Positions 47,385 through 60,417 are shown, counted from the first letter of the stretch. The stretch: 64,000 nucleotides of DNA from Acanthacorydalis orientalis (GCA_034766995.1 CM068318.1:38310456-38374455); one strand, 5' to 3'. The notes: generated by a model not told the origin, from the sequence alone. A program made the numbers and translations.

Positions 47385-47580
47385 TTTTCACATACAGAAA
47401 TCCATGGTGGGAAAATAAATTATGAAAATATTAAAAGGTATACAATTTGAAGTTAAAATGAATCCGTGATTAAAAAACGTACATACTGTTTACTTAATAT
47501 TATTTTCTTGATATTTAAAAGTGGTTAGTTAGCGTATGTGAAATTAAGTTTGAATTCAAAAGATTTCAAATCTAATTTAA

Positions 47581-48003
47581 TTAATTAGAAATAATAATCA
47601 AATACCAAGCAAGAACTGTGACTTTTTCAAAAAATACGACTCCTGTGTAAAGACAGTAAGAACTTATATTGGTCTGTGTAGAGTTTTGAAATAGGACTTT
47701 TTTTACCAATTTTATAGAAAATGGTTGATGTTCTAATGTCGTTTTTGAATAGTATAACAATATACTATTTTGAGAAAATCTGGAATAGTATTCGTTTTGA
47801 AATGTTTTAAAAAGATAAAAATTATATAGTTTTTTAAAATGTTCGTCATTGATCAATATTATTAAGCATATTGTATAATTATCCTTTTTAACAGATTTGT
47901 TTTTTTTTGCTATGAAATTTATTGTTTGCTCTGTAAAGCAAAAAAAAAGCGGAAAATTTAAAATATCAACAGTAAGCGTAGAGCTTGAGTGAAAAGAACA
48001 CAT
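47581..48003 (-). CDS. unassigned 140-codon open frame, doubtful
   Basis: This is the longest frame in the window that is neither a translated TA tract nor a transposase. It begins MCSFHSSSTLTVDILNF and is rich in Phe, Ile, Asn and Lys, as expected of AT-rich DNA. There is no signal peptide, convincing membrane segment or known motif. A run this long without a stop is unusual but not impossible in 64 kb at this composition. It could be a decayed transposon gene or chance. Confidence 0.12.
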   Translation of the reverse strand: MCSFHSSSTLTVDILNFPLFFCFTEQTINFIAKKNKSVKKDNYTICLIILINDEHFKKLYNFYLFKTFQNEYYSRFSQNSILLYYSKTTLEHQPFSIKLVKKVLFQNSTQTNISSYCLYTGVVFFEKVTVLAWYLIIISN

Positions 48004-48383
48004 TCAGCATAAATCAATATTTTTACAGGAATCCACATTCGATGTTTCAATTCTCTAAAGGTTTTTGATGCATTGTTAGTTTCAACACTTGAAAACAATC
48101 TTTAGTTCTTATCAGAGCTATCCTTTAAATGTAAAATAGACATTTTATTTTTTATATATATTTTTTTTATTATTAGATTCAATAATAATTATTATATGTA
48201 GATATGATAGATCGATTGACGTTATTCAATAAATTTGAATTTATGTACTTATTATTAGATTAAAATCAAGAAAATGACATAAAAAAAATGTCAATGAAAT
48301 ATATAATCCTATTTCTTAACTCTTTAATTTTTTATATTATTTAGGTGTCTCTCTTTATATGTATACATACATATCTATATACA

Positions 48384-48386
<3 letters not shown>
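48004..48386. other. no gene seen
   Basis: AT-rich; no recognisable feature. Confidence 0.45.

Positions 48387-48417
<31 letters not shown>
48387..48417. repeat. (TA)n microsatellite
   Basis: 31 bp. Confidence 0.96.
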
Positions 48418-48419
<2 letters not shown>

Positions 48420-48667
48420 CACATTTTTCAGTTTTTTTTTTGTTACATTAAGCTTGTTTTGCCTACAGTTACATTTTTTTAGTAATTTTTTGTTTAAATT
48501 CGGTTTAATAACATTTTGACATTATTATTGCTGAGTAATATTATTTCTAACTTTTTCCTATGAATTGGTAACATAATATAAGATTTCGTGTTTTTAATAA
48601 TGACTTATATTATTGTTTATGATACATGGGAAGCACATATAGAAGTTTGTAATATATTGAACAAAAA

Positions 48668-48669
<2 letters not shown>

Positions 48670-48699
<30 letters not shown>
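48670..48699. repeat. (TA)n microsatellite
   Basis: 30 bp. Confidence 0.96.
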
Positions 48700-48702
<3 letters not shown>

Positions 48703-48910
48703 GTTTTTGTGCATAAAACTGCAATAAATAGAAATATGAAAAAAATATGTTTTATTAATTATTTTTATCATAAAGTAATATCTCAAAAGGTTTCAATTTT
48801 TCGCGGGGTACCTGTTTAGTCACGCGGAGCTCACTTCAGGAGTCACTGTCATAATTTGTGATTAATTGAAAACGTTCAGAATTATTTTTTGAAAATTCTT
48901 ATTATGAAGT

Positions 48911-49243
<333 letters not shown>

Positions 49244-49329
49244 CACACACACATATACGTACACACATCACACTCATGTATGAACATACAGGTGTTATAT
49301 TCTCTCCCACACAATAGGTACATACATAT

Positions 49330-49856
49330 TTATTTTAAAATATTTTTTAGACATTTATTTTTATTGTGAAGTTTATTTTTATAAAAAGGCATACGATCGA
49401 TTATAAAATATTCTGTACTTTTTTATCAACTTATTTTTTTAGATATTTTTTCTTAATTTTGTATTTAGCAGTTTTTTTAGACAACGTTAAAAAATATTTC
49501 TAAGTCATTTACAACCCTCTAGTTCCTATTATACTTCGACAGTTGTGAAATATTAACCACATGGCATATCTGGAGTAATCATTGCAAACTTATATCCTCA
49601 TTTCGGTAACATACGATATCCGGACATCTCGTAAACAGCTTCGTCTCAAAGATCTGACATTATTTCCAGAATATTCATGTTTTTGGATGGCGTGGTGTAG
49701 GGAATTAGAATTTTTTTACTTTTAAATTATTTAAAAATTTCAGTTGCATTGTACCTTATGTTTTCCGTGTAAAGAAAAATGCAGTGGAAGTGAATTCAGT
49801 CCATACAGTGATTTTTAAACTTACACTTTGAAATTATTTAATATCACTTCACCCTT
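49330..49856. other. no gene seen
   Basis: AT-rich; GTGAATTCAGTCCATACAGTG near 49790 faintly resembles a foldback terminus, but the rest does not follow. Confidence 0.4.
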
Positions 49857-49911
49857 TTCTCTCTCTCTCTCTATCTATCTCTCTATCTATCTATCTATCT
49901 CTATCTATCTA

Positions 49912-49962
<51 letters not shown>

Positions 49963-49975
49963 AAAAGAGAAAGAC
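49857..49975. repeat. (CT)n-(CTAT)n-(TA)n-(GA)n compound microsatellite
   Basis: Four simple motifs in series in under 120 bp. Confidence 0.97.
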
Positions 49976-50148
49976 ATGCATATAAAATATTGTAAAAAAT
50001 CAACAAGTATGTTGAAATTAATTACGTTGAAAGTTCGTCAAAGTGAATATTACTTATGTATATACTCACGTTGAAATTAAAAAAAGTCGTTGTAGATATT
50101 TCGTTGCTTTTCCGGAATTCGTTATATTTGAATTTAACGTGCATTGGA

Positions 50149-50172
50149 TATATATATATATATATATAAATA
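50149..50172. repeat. (TA)n microsatellite
   Basis: 24 bp. Confidence 0.95.
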
Positions 50173-50541
50173 TACAAACACACATACAAATACATACATG
50201 TAAGTACACAAGTGCAAACGTATCTACAATTATGTGGGTATGTATGTGGGAGTGAGTGAGTGAATGTATTTCTACAGAATAAATAAAACGTAACGAACAT
50301 TATTAAATACGAGCAAGTAAAGCGAGATAAACATTTAATAATTAAAGTATGATAAAATGTCCAACTTTCTCTCTTTTTAGAAACTTAAATATATTCATGT
50401 GAAATGAAATGCATGCGATGCGATTTACTTACACATACACACATGTAGATAATACCTGTTCATGCCCGCGTGTATTCAGAAAGAACCAAGATAATATGAC
50501 AGAAAGTAACTGAAATGCGCACATGTTACATACGTGTAAGT

Positions 50542-50557
50542 ATGTGTGTGTGTGTGT

Positions 50558-50602
<45 letters not shown>
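50542..50602. repeat. (GT)n-(TA)n compound microsatellite
   Basis: GT run then 45 bp of TA. Confidence 0.97.
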
Positions 50603-50607
<5 letters not shown>

Positions 50608-51246
50608 TGTAATAACGTCAGTTTTTAATTTGTTCATATACGTGATCATACTCTTTGGTTCCCTAATTTATTATTTGAATGTGTGATAGAAGACATGATT
50701 GGAAATAACATTTACTTATATTTGAATTTGTACGTTTTTGATATACATGTTAAATAAATAGGTAAGACGAATTAAATAGAGAAAGAATAGAATTTATTTG
50801 AAAAATGTGCTTCTTTTGTTTTCCATACTAATTTCTTATATTGGTCAGCTGATACTGACAGTTGCAGATTTCGATAGAGAGTATAACCATACTTTTGGCA
50901 CCCTTTCATGATCATTGATCGGAATTAAGTTCTCAAATAGACTGATTTACAGCATCAATGATGCAGTATCAGGCATATATGATGACGTTAAATGTATAGT
51001 TTAGAGAATTGTCGTGTCAATCGTATATGATGACAGTAAGTTTGTTTTACTGGGCTTTATCAATCATTTATTTTAATAGTAAATGTATCCCGCAGGATCA
51101 TGTACGATTTTAGGTTTAAAATTTAAATCAGTATTCATTAAACGAATTGTAAAATATTAATCAGTATGGAAAAATATACATGCAAATTGAAGCTACATTT
51201 AATGCTTAATATCTTAGATCTATTTATTTATTTATTGATAAAATTA

Positions 51247-51250
<4 letters not shown>

Positions 51251-51316
<66 letters not shown>
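51251..51316. repeat. (CT)n-(TA)n compound microsatellite
   Basis: 33 bp of CT joined to 33 bp of TA, then a short CA run. Confidence 0.97.
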
Positions 51317-51319
<3 letters not shown>

Positions 51320-51504
51320 CTACACACACACGCATGTATTTAAATACATAGTTATTTTTACAAGAAACTCGGTATTTTTCCCATACTTGTTAAATTTAGC
51401 TTTCTGGATATTGTAACGTGCAGTGATTATAAATATTTAAAACTAAATTAATTATATGACTGGTAGTCTTGATTATTGTATATCATACAAGTCTATCTAC
51501 CAAA

Positions 51505-51599
51505 GTTAGTTTCGACTCTTAAGCTATGCTCAGGTAGATTGTAGATAAATCTAGAGTATCTACAAACTATCTAAAAATTGCTCAAGAACCGAAACTAGT
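51505..51599. repeat. inverted module with GTTTCG core (possible Penelope-like remnant)
   Basis: GTTAGTTTCGACTCTTAAGC (51505-51524) pairs with the inverse of GCTCAAGAACCGAAACTAGT (51580-51599) with four mismatches. The CGAAACTAGT wording recalls the modules at 9555-9775 and 62620-62706. Confidence 0.45.
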
Positions 51600-52186
51600 C
51601 GTTGCAAATAAAGTCTTGTGTGATTCACGAGAACCAAGACCATCAAAACAATAATCAGTGGGATTATAGAGGCATAAAGACAAACAGTTGTCGTTTTCTT
51701 GCATACCCAAAGACATTAAAATACAATATATTCATAATTGTACAAATTCAGGTGTTCGGTTGTGAATTATTACAATTTATATTTCTATAATTTGTGATTG
51801 ACAAATTCTAGTGTCCCATCTTAAAATTATTTCGTTTAGTTCTTCATTTGTATGTGTCAGGCCTAAACACCATATAGGATTTTTTTTAGACTCCCGGTGG
51901 AATTATTTTCTCCGACAGAATATAAAATATTCCTGAAACTGGTTTAAACTAAAAAAATAGTGTGTAATATTTATATTTCTTTTAAGAAAAGTGTGTTTAT
52001 TGATGAATATAATCTGTGCTAACGAATGTATATATACAACAGTATTTTATTAGCTTTTTATTTAATATTTTTTATTTTATACAACGTTCAGTACATTAAT
52101 TCAGTGTTAGGATACTTTTTCGCGCCAATCTGCAAGTTTGATTTTTTAGAATGAACAAAAAATTGAAACAGGATTGATGCTTGCGT
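51600..52186. other. no gene seen
   Basis: AT-rich; the 62-codon frame 51602-51790 has no recognisable content. Confidence 0.45.
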
Positions 52187-52187
52187 G

Positions 52188-52221
<34 letters not shown>

Positions 52222-52243
52222 TATATATATATATACACATGTA

Positions 52244-52307
<64 letters not shown>

Positions 52308-52333
52308 GATATAGCTATAGATATATAGAGAGA
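52187..52333. repeat. (TA)n array with CACATA/CATG interruptions and (GA)n end
   Basis: About 115 bp of interrupted TA, then TAGATA units and GAGAGA. Confidence 0.96.
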
Positions 52334-52949
52334 GGAGAGAAAAAGGAGGAAAAATGTTCATAAATGTATGTGTAAAGTTTGTGTTTAGAAGAAAATGTTA
52401 CTAATTGATAAATTTTAAACTGATATTGATAAACAGTATTTATTTATGGTTGTTTTTAGATACAAAATGCTTAACAAATATACAGGTACATATAACATAC
52501 AAATAACATATACACATATGTTACATATACACAGCCATATCTGTATCATCTAATCCTTTATGTCTACGCAGTATTGTATATCATTTTGTTATTAATTAAA
52601 CATTAGGATTCAAGGGAATGAATACTCGACAAATTTTAGTAACTATTCTCATTCTAAGAAACAGTGTCATTCAATGTATGATACCTTTCTCTTACCCGTT
52701 GAATTATTATAGAATTTATTTAATTTTTTCCTTATGTGAACATAAATATGAACTGAGGATATTTAAAAAAAAATCCTTGTTGGTAAAGAATTTATTTTTC
52801 CAAGCTTGAATTGTGTAATATATCAGAAATCTGATCAGAAATAATAATATACCGGCAGGTCAATGTTTTGTGAAAGCGTTTTGTGTTTATAATATAATGC
52901 TTTTTATTAGTATTGTTACGTTGACTTTAAACATTTCTTGTATGTATGA

Positions 52950-52952
<3 letters not shown>
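52334..52952. other. no gene seen
   Basis: AT-rich; (CATA)-like units near 52495-52535. Confidence 0.45.

Positions 52953-53011
<59 letters not shown>
52953..53011. repeat. (TA)n microsatellite
   Basis: 59 bp of TA. Confidence 0.98.
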
Positions 53012-53014
<3 letters not shown>

Positions 53015-53520
53015 GATGACTTTCATTTTATATTTGTTTATATCCAAACTAGTTATTTTATTAATGATATTTAGAGAACTTTATAATTATATTTCAAAAT
53101 GAAGCATATAGGGAATAGTACTCAGTGTTAATTTAAAAATTTTAATATTTATGTTAATTGACAGTGAGTTTAATACAAACGAAAACAGAATCGTACACTT
53201 CTTTAATTATTATTCTGTACTATTTATATTCAGAACATTGTGTAGGGCGATGGTGCGTCAAAAGGGAGGGAATACAGTTTCTGTGCAATTCATTGACTTT
53301 TCTTCAAATCTCAGTAAATTAATATAAATCGTCAACATAACTACAGACTATCATCATATGTTCTCAATCGAATTACTAATCTACGTGAAAATTCAGTTCA
53401 AACAAAAACTTGTCATGTTAAGTATTCGTGCTTTAGCTTTGAAACTTATCATCGGAGAGCATTTTCGTTACATTTCAAAATTTGTTAACTGAAACTTTGA
53501 CTTCTTCATGTTTACTAATC

Positions 53521-53523
<3 letters not shown>

Positions 53524-53561
<38 letters not shown>
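53524..53561. repeat. (TA)n microsatellite
   Basis: 38 bp of TA. Confidence 0.97.
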
Positions 53562-53563
<2 letters not shown>

Positions 53564-53656
53564 CAGTAAATTATCGATGACATGTTTCATAATTGTATAA
53601 GCTTAGTTCGAATCTCTGTTGGGATTAATGTTTGATGAACTTTAGAATACACACAT

Positions 53657-53659
<3 letters not shown>

Positions 53660-53704
<45 letters not shown>

Positions 53705-53711
53705 GTATGCA
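53660..53711. repeat. (TA)n-(GTAT)n compound microsatellite
   Basis: 32 bp of TA then GTAT units. Confidence 0.97.
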
Positions 53712-53739
53712 TATGTATATATTTGGTTATTATTGCCCT

Positions 53740-54229
53740 GCCAGTAACGATGGTTACCTGCGCGCTACCGCCACAGGCGTCTAATAACACGTTGTGTCGT
53801 TGCCGTGACAACGCACGGCGTTGTGGGCGTACCCTTGACGCGCACACGCAATGTATACTCGTGTACAAAAGTTGACGTTCGAGAAGAACGTTGGGGTACA
53901 GTCGTACGCTGACGTCAATTTCATCCCTTACATTATAGAGAGCGGCGTATATGTTGCCGTCGCCGTCAGCTTCACCGCCACCACCACCATCATCGCGATA
54001 CCACCATCGCCGCTACAACTGCTGCCACCACCGGCCGCCAACACTGACGTACCAACCGAGCATCGAAAAACACCCCAACCCGCCACACCAATCGAACTAA
54101 CACCGACCCACATAAGTAACGGCATCTTGCTCGCACGCACGCGCTAATCCCCCCATTACGCTCGTCTGATTAGTGTTGCCATCCCTTACGGCTCTCGGTA
54201 CGCTGTTTCACTCCCTCGCTCGCACGCAC

Positions 54230-54280
<51 letters not shown>

Positions 54281-54310
54281 TTATATGTATACGCATACAC
54301 ACACACACGC

Positions 54311-54369
<59 letters not shown>

Positions 54370-54700
54370 TGTACGAGATTCGCAGTGAAAACTTTCCCTC
54401 TCTTTTTCCATCTTTCTTTATCGCCTGTTCTTGTGTTATTCCGAGGATTCTGCTCCCTTACACTCCGCACACTACCGTCGCCACAATCGAACCCTCCAAG
54501 CGACCCTCAAACCAACTATTCCCCACCATCACGCATACATACGTATACACAGAGTTTTGGGGTGAGCGTTCATCAAGCAAGAGCAACCCTGCATGCTATG
54601 GCGTAGTTGCTAGTGAACCAACCAGACTCCCTTTTGTTCGATTTGTCCTCCCTCAGTTTTATACCAGTGGCGCAGGATACAGATTTATTAAATAAAAGAC
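53740..54700. promoter_or_regulatory. GC/CpG-rich pocket with CRE palindrome
   Basis: The most GC-rich stretch of the window (CCGCCACAGGCGTC, GTCGCCGTCAGCTTCACC, then (CCA)n-like text). An exact TGACGTCA lies at 53910-53917. A 98-codon plus-strand frame (53851-54147) reads through Pro/Thr/Ala-rich sequence (PPSPLQLLPPPA) with overlapping frames on the minus strand; no domain is recognised. Two TA arrays (54231-54277, 54312-54366) split it. A promoter or first exon is possible by composition. Confidence 0.4.
54231..54366. repeat. two (TA)n arrays separated by a (CA)n-rich spacer
   Basis: 47 bp and 55 bp of TA with ACACACACACACGC between them. Confidence 0.97.
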
Positions 54701-54703
54701 ATG

Positions 54704-54707
<4 letters not shown>

Positions 54708-54778
<71 letters not shown>
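54708..54778. repeat. (TA)n microsatellite
   Basis: 70 bp of TA followed by GTGTGTGT. Confidence 0.98.
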
Positions 54779-54780
<2 letters not shown>

Positions 54781-55091
54781 ATGTGTGTGTGTATGTTTGC
54801 ATTGCAAGACATTTATTAACGATTAGATTAATTAACACGTGAGTTGTACTAATTTTTGCCACAGTTCATTGCTAAATATTTTGGAATTGAGATAACTGTA
54901 GAAAAATTTATGTGCTGAATTTTGCGTTTGTGTTTTATATTTATAAATTGTCGAAGCACTGAAATCATTACTTGTATAGTATATTGCAGTTAATACATGA
55001 TCAACTTTATGGCTTGTATTTCATTTTAAAAAGTAGTTGTGTATTAATAAAATATCAAAATAAGTAGAAGATATATTAGAATTATGTAATT

Positions 55092-55095
55092 ATAC

Positions 55096-55157
<62 letters not shown>
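55092..55157. repeat. (TA)n microsatellite
   Basis: 66 bp of TA. Confidence 0.98.
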
Positions 55158-55160
<3 letters not shown>

Positions 55161-55848
55161 TCAAATATACTTTTTGATACAGAAAAAAATCCATCTAAAT
55201 ATTGTAGTTTATACTTTTGTTTGTGAAATTGAAGTGTGTACGTGTTCAAAAACAAACTAGTTATTATTGATTATCAAATGCCATTCTATCTGGCGTTTTA
55301 TTTTAGAAGATGTATGTTGACGTCGTTTGTTATAGGTACATTTCATTAGTGGTTCATTTCTGTAATTTTCATCGATTTCGGATTGTTCCATACAAGTCGA
55401 AACTCTCTTTAAAATTATGTTCAAATGTGGTTATTTCTTCAATAATAATTTATTATTTAAACGTGCATGCTGTGCTTCATATCAATATTTTTTCTATTAC
55501 AAACATTGCAGGCTGATTCATTTGAAGGAGAGTTAAAAGCAGGCAGGCATGTCTATTCGTTTTTGCAGTGAACAAAAAAATTACAAATTGCTAGAAAAAA
55601 GAAAGATGTTTAACAATTAATTATAAGACGATTCGTCGATGAACCCTCTTTTGTTTCAATTAGTATTCTTGCTTGTCGTATGAAGGAGTAGAGACAAAAT
55701 ATTTTTGAACAGTTGTATCATTTATAAGAAGTTCCTTGCATTCAGAGGTTATACACATATTCGAATCAAGATTAGAGTTTCCAAAATTTTTGTTTATGTT
55801 TACCTACTGTATCGTTTAAAATTTAATAGAAAATTGAATCTTCTTGAT

Positions 55849-55849
<1 letters not shown>
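55158..55849. other. no gene seen
   Basis: AT-rich; a weak exon-like segment TTTTAG|AAG...TATAG|GTACAT at about 55305-55336 is too short to support. Confidence 0.4.

Positions 55850-55916
<67 letters not shown>
55850..55916. repeat. (TA)n microsatellite
   Basis: 67 bp of TA. Confidence 0.98.
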
Positions 55917-55918
<2 letters not shown>

Positions 55919-56772
55919 AAATTGTTGTAAATATTTTTCCCGTTTATTTTAAGTTTATCTGTATACGATTAGATATACGCTAATAAAATGATATCAACAT
56001 ACTGAAAACAACATTATAATTAGAGAGGTTTATGTGGAGACTAAATTGCGTTTGTGTATAAAAGAATATCTACGATTGTAATGTGTCATCGGTATCGTTC
56101 CAATTGTTCTTTTTAAGAATACCTTGTTTACTTTTTTTATCATTTGATTGTGGTTAGATTTATTATTCAGATATTCATTCTTTTCGATAATTTTATTAAT
56201 ACTGTTTTTATTTTTAGCGTAAACAAAAGAATAGTCAATTTATATTTTTGCACACATGTACCAAGAAATCAGACATGCATTACATTAGACCACAGATTTA
56301 GTTCAAGGAAGATCGACTTGTTACAAAATACTAATCTATAAAATAACTAATAATACAGGTATATTTAAAAATGTAGTTCACGAGCCGAATTTGGTCCAAT
56401 AAAGATTTCTGTAGTGCTTATAGTATTCGTGGAAATGTATAGATGACAATATCCAGAATACTTCTTAAACATTATTATTCAATAGATACTGAGATTGTAT
56501 CTTATTGACCATGAAAGATCGGTCATCTTTGCCTAAAATTATCATAAAATGTACTTTAATTTTATTCGAGTATCATCAGCTTATAAGTGAAAAAAACATA
56601 TTTTTTTTTGTATAAACAAGCACTCACAGTAAAGATTGAATTTTACAGTGCAGACATTAATATTTATTTGATTGTAATCGATATTAAATAATTTTGTGGG
56701 TCAGATGTTTCTATTTTTATTTTGAAGTTACATAAATAAAGTCACAAATATTGCAAATTGAATTAAAGGTGT

Positions 56773-56775
<3 letters not shown>
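55917..56775. other. no gene seen
   Basis: AT-rich; no recognisable frame or repeat. Confidence 0.45.

Positions 56776-56830
<55 letters not shown>
56776..56830. repeat. (TA)n microsatellite
   Basis: 55 bp of TA followed by CACACACA. Confidence 0.98.
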
Positions 56831-56834
<4 letters not shown>

Positions 56835-56914
56835 ACACACACAATATTTACACGCACATAAATGTGGTGTTCATCAAACATTCAGATAAGCAAAAAAGAA
56901 AAAATGTGATTTTC

Positions 56915-57245
56915 AATTGCAAGTGAATTAGTATGCATCACAATAAGAATTTGTATTTTAAATGGTTATCATTTATAAAAATTACAATAATGTCTTTGAT
57001 ATTGATTACTTTATCCTTTATGAATATAAAATATAGTATTTTGATATTAGTTATTTTATGCATTTGTAATGCAGTCATCTTTAGAATGCAGGAAGATAAA
57101 GAAGTAATCAGTGCTTGTCTCTTCAAGTGTTTATTTCATTTTTCTAAAGTGCATTCTGTCATAAAATCGCAATGGGTATCAAGTTTTTTTTAGCATAGAC
57201 TGCAAATACGTGATCGTAATTTAAAGGCGTGTAAGTTTTTCGTAG
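56915..57245 (+). repeat. long inverted repeat, arm 1
   Basis: About 330 bp recurs as a reverse complement at 59200-59535, at roughly 75-80% identity by eye. Shared blocks: GATATTAGTTATTTTATGCA, GATAAAGAA.TAATCA.TGC, TTGTCTCTTC and TTATCATTTATAAAAAT. An 86-codon frame here is not conserved in the other arm, so coding is unlikely. Confidence 0.85.
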
Positions 57246-57494
57246 ATTAAGATAATTCATTTTATAGAAGAAAAAGAAAAAAGAACGTAATGATAGATGA
57301 TAGTAAAATAGAATTACGTAAGAAGAATGGATAAAAAGAATTAAAATTATTAAGATATAAAGTTATGAATAAATAATAAGAGTTAAACATCATTCAAACT
57401 CATTTATTAGTAGGAAAATAGTGTAATTTGTCTATTTACTTACTTTGTTTGTAAAGGAGAATATTTGAAAAAAATAGATGCTTGCAGTTTTTTA

Positions 57495-57810
57495 CATCAT
57501 GGCTAAATTGCCTTTCACAAATATTTTTTTTCACTCGCTCCACAAGTGGTAAAAAAATCTGGTCAAAAGTGTTCAATAATTAATAATTAAGTGTTGTTTA
57601 TACGCATTTCGTTGGTGATGCTGTTAGCCTTATAACGCTAAGGTATAGAAAAATCAGATTTTTCTTACCTTGGAGTTCTGAAGACGATGGCAGTGACTAG
57701 GAAATGTGTATAAGTAACAGTCAAACATGATCAGTAATTAATTATTAAATATTTTAGCTAGAAAATAATTGTTGGTCAGTGAACAATTTATTTGTAAAAC
57801 AGATGTTACT
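57495..57810. repeat. foldback repeat, both arms (best full-length copy)
   Basis: Left arm: TGGCTAAATTGCCTTTCAC, GTTCAATAATTAATAATTAA, CGCATTTCGTTGGTGATGC. Centre: GGTATAGAAAAATCAGATTT, then TTCTTACC. Right arm: TGAAGACGATGGCAGTGAC, GATCAGTAATTAATTATTAA. The two arms are reverse complements around the AAAATCAGATTTTT centre, giving a palindrome of about 300 bp with no coding frame. Confidence 0.9.
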
Positions 57811-58164
57811 TTCGTAAAAGAAGTATTCAAGTATACGAAAAATAAAATAGATCAGTGTTAGAATATGGCAAGTCATTATAATGATTTAAATTGATAAATG
57901 ATTAGAAAATGTGAATGGATTTTAATAATATTGAGAAAGGGGTTTAGTAAGTAAGTTTTAAAAAGTTCATTACAGCTGTTTGTTTAGAATAACGGTTAAG
58001 TTGTTTTCACTACACATATGTTTATTAAAAAAACATGTATTCTACAATATTAGAACATTTTTAATTTAAGTAAAAAATAAATTATAATCGTTTATAGTAT
58101 ATGAAATGTTTGTTTTCTAACTTTTATAAAACAAATCTCACTGTATAAAAATCTAAGGTTTATA

Positions 58165-58738
58165 TCAGGTTGGTAGAAAAATAATTGCGGTTTATGACCG
58201 ATAAATTCATATACATTTTTCTCTTTTTCGATTTTCCTAGCTGCTTTAAGTGGCCCAGAACTGTTGGATGGTTAACTCCTAACTTTTGTGCAAGCTCTTG
58301 AATTGTGGTGCGTGGTTCTGATTCAACTAACCCCTTCAGTTGGTTGATATGAATTGAAGGACGCCCACGATCTTCTTAATCTTCAGAGATCTTTTCCCCA
58401 ACACGAAATTTTTGGACCCAAATTGCACCGTGCGTTCCTTAATAGTACTCACACCAAAAGCATCATTTAGTTACGAACAGTTTTCTATCGTTTTACCATC
58501 CATTTTGAACTCACGCAAAAATTGCTCGTATTTGCTTCTTTTCCGTCTTTAATTCAATAACCTTTTTGGAATAAAATTAATAAACCAGTAAAATCAAAGT
58601 TGATGTTACCAGAATGCAGATAGACAAATCCACTTTAAAATAATATTAACATCAACACGATGAAATAACACTTTCATTGAAAAAGTTATGGTTAGAATTC
58701 AGAAAACAAAAACCGGAATTATTTTCTTACTAACCTAA
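58165..58738 (-). mobile_element. internally deleted mariner (574 bp), sister of 35631-36191
   Basis: Ends TCAGGTTGGTAGAAAAATAA and TTATTTTCTTACTAACCTAA are inverted, with TA on both outer sides. The minus strand carries the transposase N-terminal part (LVESEPRTTIQELAQKLGV-like text, then PTVLGHLK) and breaks off to the 3' end at the same point as the 35.6 kb copy. It sits in the spacer of the long inverted repeat 56915-59535. Confidence 0.88.
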
Positions 58739-59199
58739 TATTTATATAAGTTAAGAGATACTATTTAAAAGGTAAAAATATACAGTGTTTCCAAATTACT
58801 GCATGTTTTTAAAATGAATTTAGTGTAAAAGGCTTCTTAGGAGATTGAGAAATAAAAATATATCGATAAAGTTAGTTTGTTTCTATTAATTTTTATCTCA
58901 ATAATATTAGTAATATAATAATGTTGATTTAATAATTACTAACAAAATCAAATAGGACTAACTATCAGTATTTATTCTAAAGGGAAGTAATCTTTTTATC
59001 AATTGATTTACGAACGATCTCCCAAAAAGACAACATTGTTTAATTCGTTAATAGAAATATTTTGGTGTATTGTTCATCTGGTTTTGATCCTGTCGAATGT
59101 TTGTGTAGTTATCTGCTTCAAGTATTAGGCATTTCCAGGTATGTAGAAGTGTAAGGTGACTCAAGAGCCGAACCTATTTTAAACTTTTTATTCTATAAC
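58739..59199. other. no gene seen
   Basis: AT-rich spacer inside the long inverted repeat. Confidence 0.45.
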
Positions 59200-59535
59200 C
59201 TGTATTTTCTTGATAACTCGTCTTTAAATTATAATGACATATTTATAGTTTATCTAGAAAAGACCTTGATCTCCATTACGTTTTTATGACTACATGCACT
59301 TTAGACAAATAAATAAATACTCGAAGAGACAAGCATTGATTATTTCTTTATCTTACTGCATTTGTAAGATGATAGTATTACAAATGCATAAAATAACTAA
59401 TATCGAAATACTATATTTTATATACTACGCGATAAAGAAATCAATATCCAAGAGACTATTGCCATTTTTATAAATGATAATCATTTTTTATCATACACAT
59501 ATTCTTATTTCGACGCATATTAATTGACAGTTCAA
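59200..59535 (-). repeat. long inverted repeat, arm 2
   Basis: Reverse complement of 56915-57245. The spacer of about 1.95 kb holds one foldback element and one deleted mariner. Confidence 0.85.
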
Positions 59536-60385
59536 AAAGATCTTTAAAGTCGTATGTAACTGATCGGTCATTTGTGTTATTACAGCACTTAATTTTGTCC
59601 AAAAATAACTATAAACATTCATAATATTTCCATTAGTGTATAAATTTGATCGTACAATACACACCATGAATAATTCAGTACGGATTTAGTATCAGATGTA
59701 CGCCGTAGTAAGAACACTGTGTAGTATATTGTGGGGTTGTTAAGAGTAAAATAAATTAAAAAAGAATTAAGAGCTTTTAAATCATTTTTTCTTTTTTAAG
59801 TAAATAAGTTTGGTTGAATAACAAGGGAATGTGTAATCATTTTTTCTAGAATTTATACAATTAGACAGTTAAAAAACGATGCTAGTGAATAAGAAATGTT
59901 ACAAAAAATATTATAAAAAAATGCCAAAAAAAGTTGTAAAAAATATTAGAGATGTTTAAATAAAACAGTAGGTGTGTATAGAGTAGAAATTAATTGTAGT
60001 AATTACAGACACTTTATCTATTTTTCATAAATCTTCGTTCGATATTTAATGTGTAATTTTCAAAAAAGAGATGCTATTTTCAGATTTCGAATGGAAGTTA
60101 TTATTTCATAGCATTGATCAGAAGTAAATAATGCAAAATTCTGATACCGTCACAGTAGTAGCTATCCGGTTATAAATGATAACTATCTATTATAAATTGT
60201 GCATTGAATTTATAAGTATGAATACATTGTATTTATTTTACAAATCTCATGAGATTTTTTTTAAATGCACACTAACATGTTATATATTTTATTTAATGTA
60301 CTGTACGTTCAGTGTGATTGATTGATTATCTAGGAGTTTGGGGGGTTTGATTATAAACTGTTGTCGAAACGCCTATCTGTTCATT

Positions 60386-60389
<4 letters not shown>
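59536..60389. other. no gene seen
   Basis: AT-rich; no recognisable feature. Confidence 0.45.

Positions 60390-60417
<28 letters not shown>

Noticed and set aside
53851..54147. 98-codon Pro/Thr-rich protein
   Set aside because: The frame lies in GC-rich DNA with few stops in any frame and overlaps frames on the other strand; there are no domains, so coding was not asserted.
55305..55336. Micro-exon between TTTTAG and GTACAT
   Set aside because: Too short, with weak flanking signals; similar chance patterns are common in AT-rich DNA.
56933..57193. 86-codon hydrophobic frame in the long inverted repeat arm
   Set aside because: The other arm does not keep the frame open, so it is not under coding constraint.
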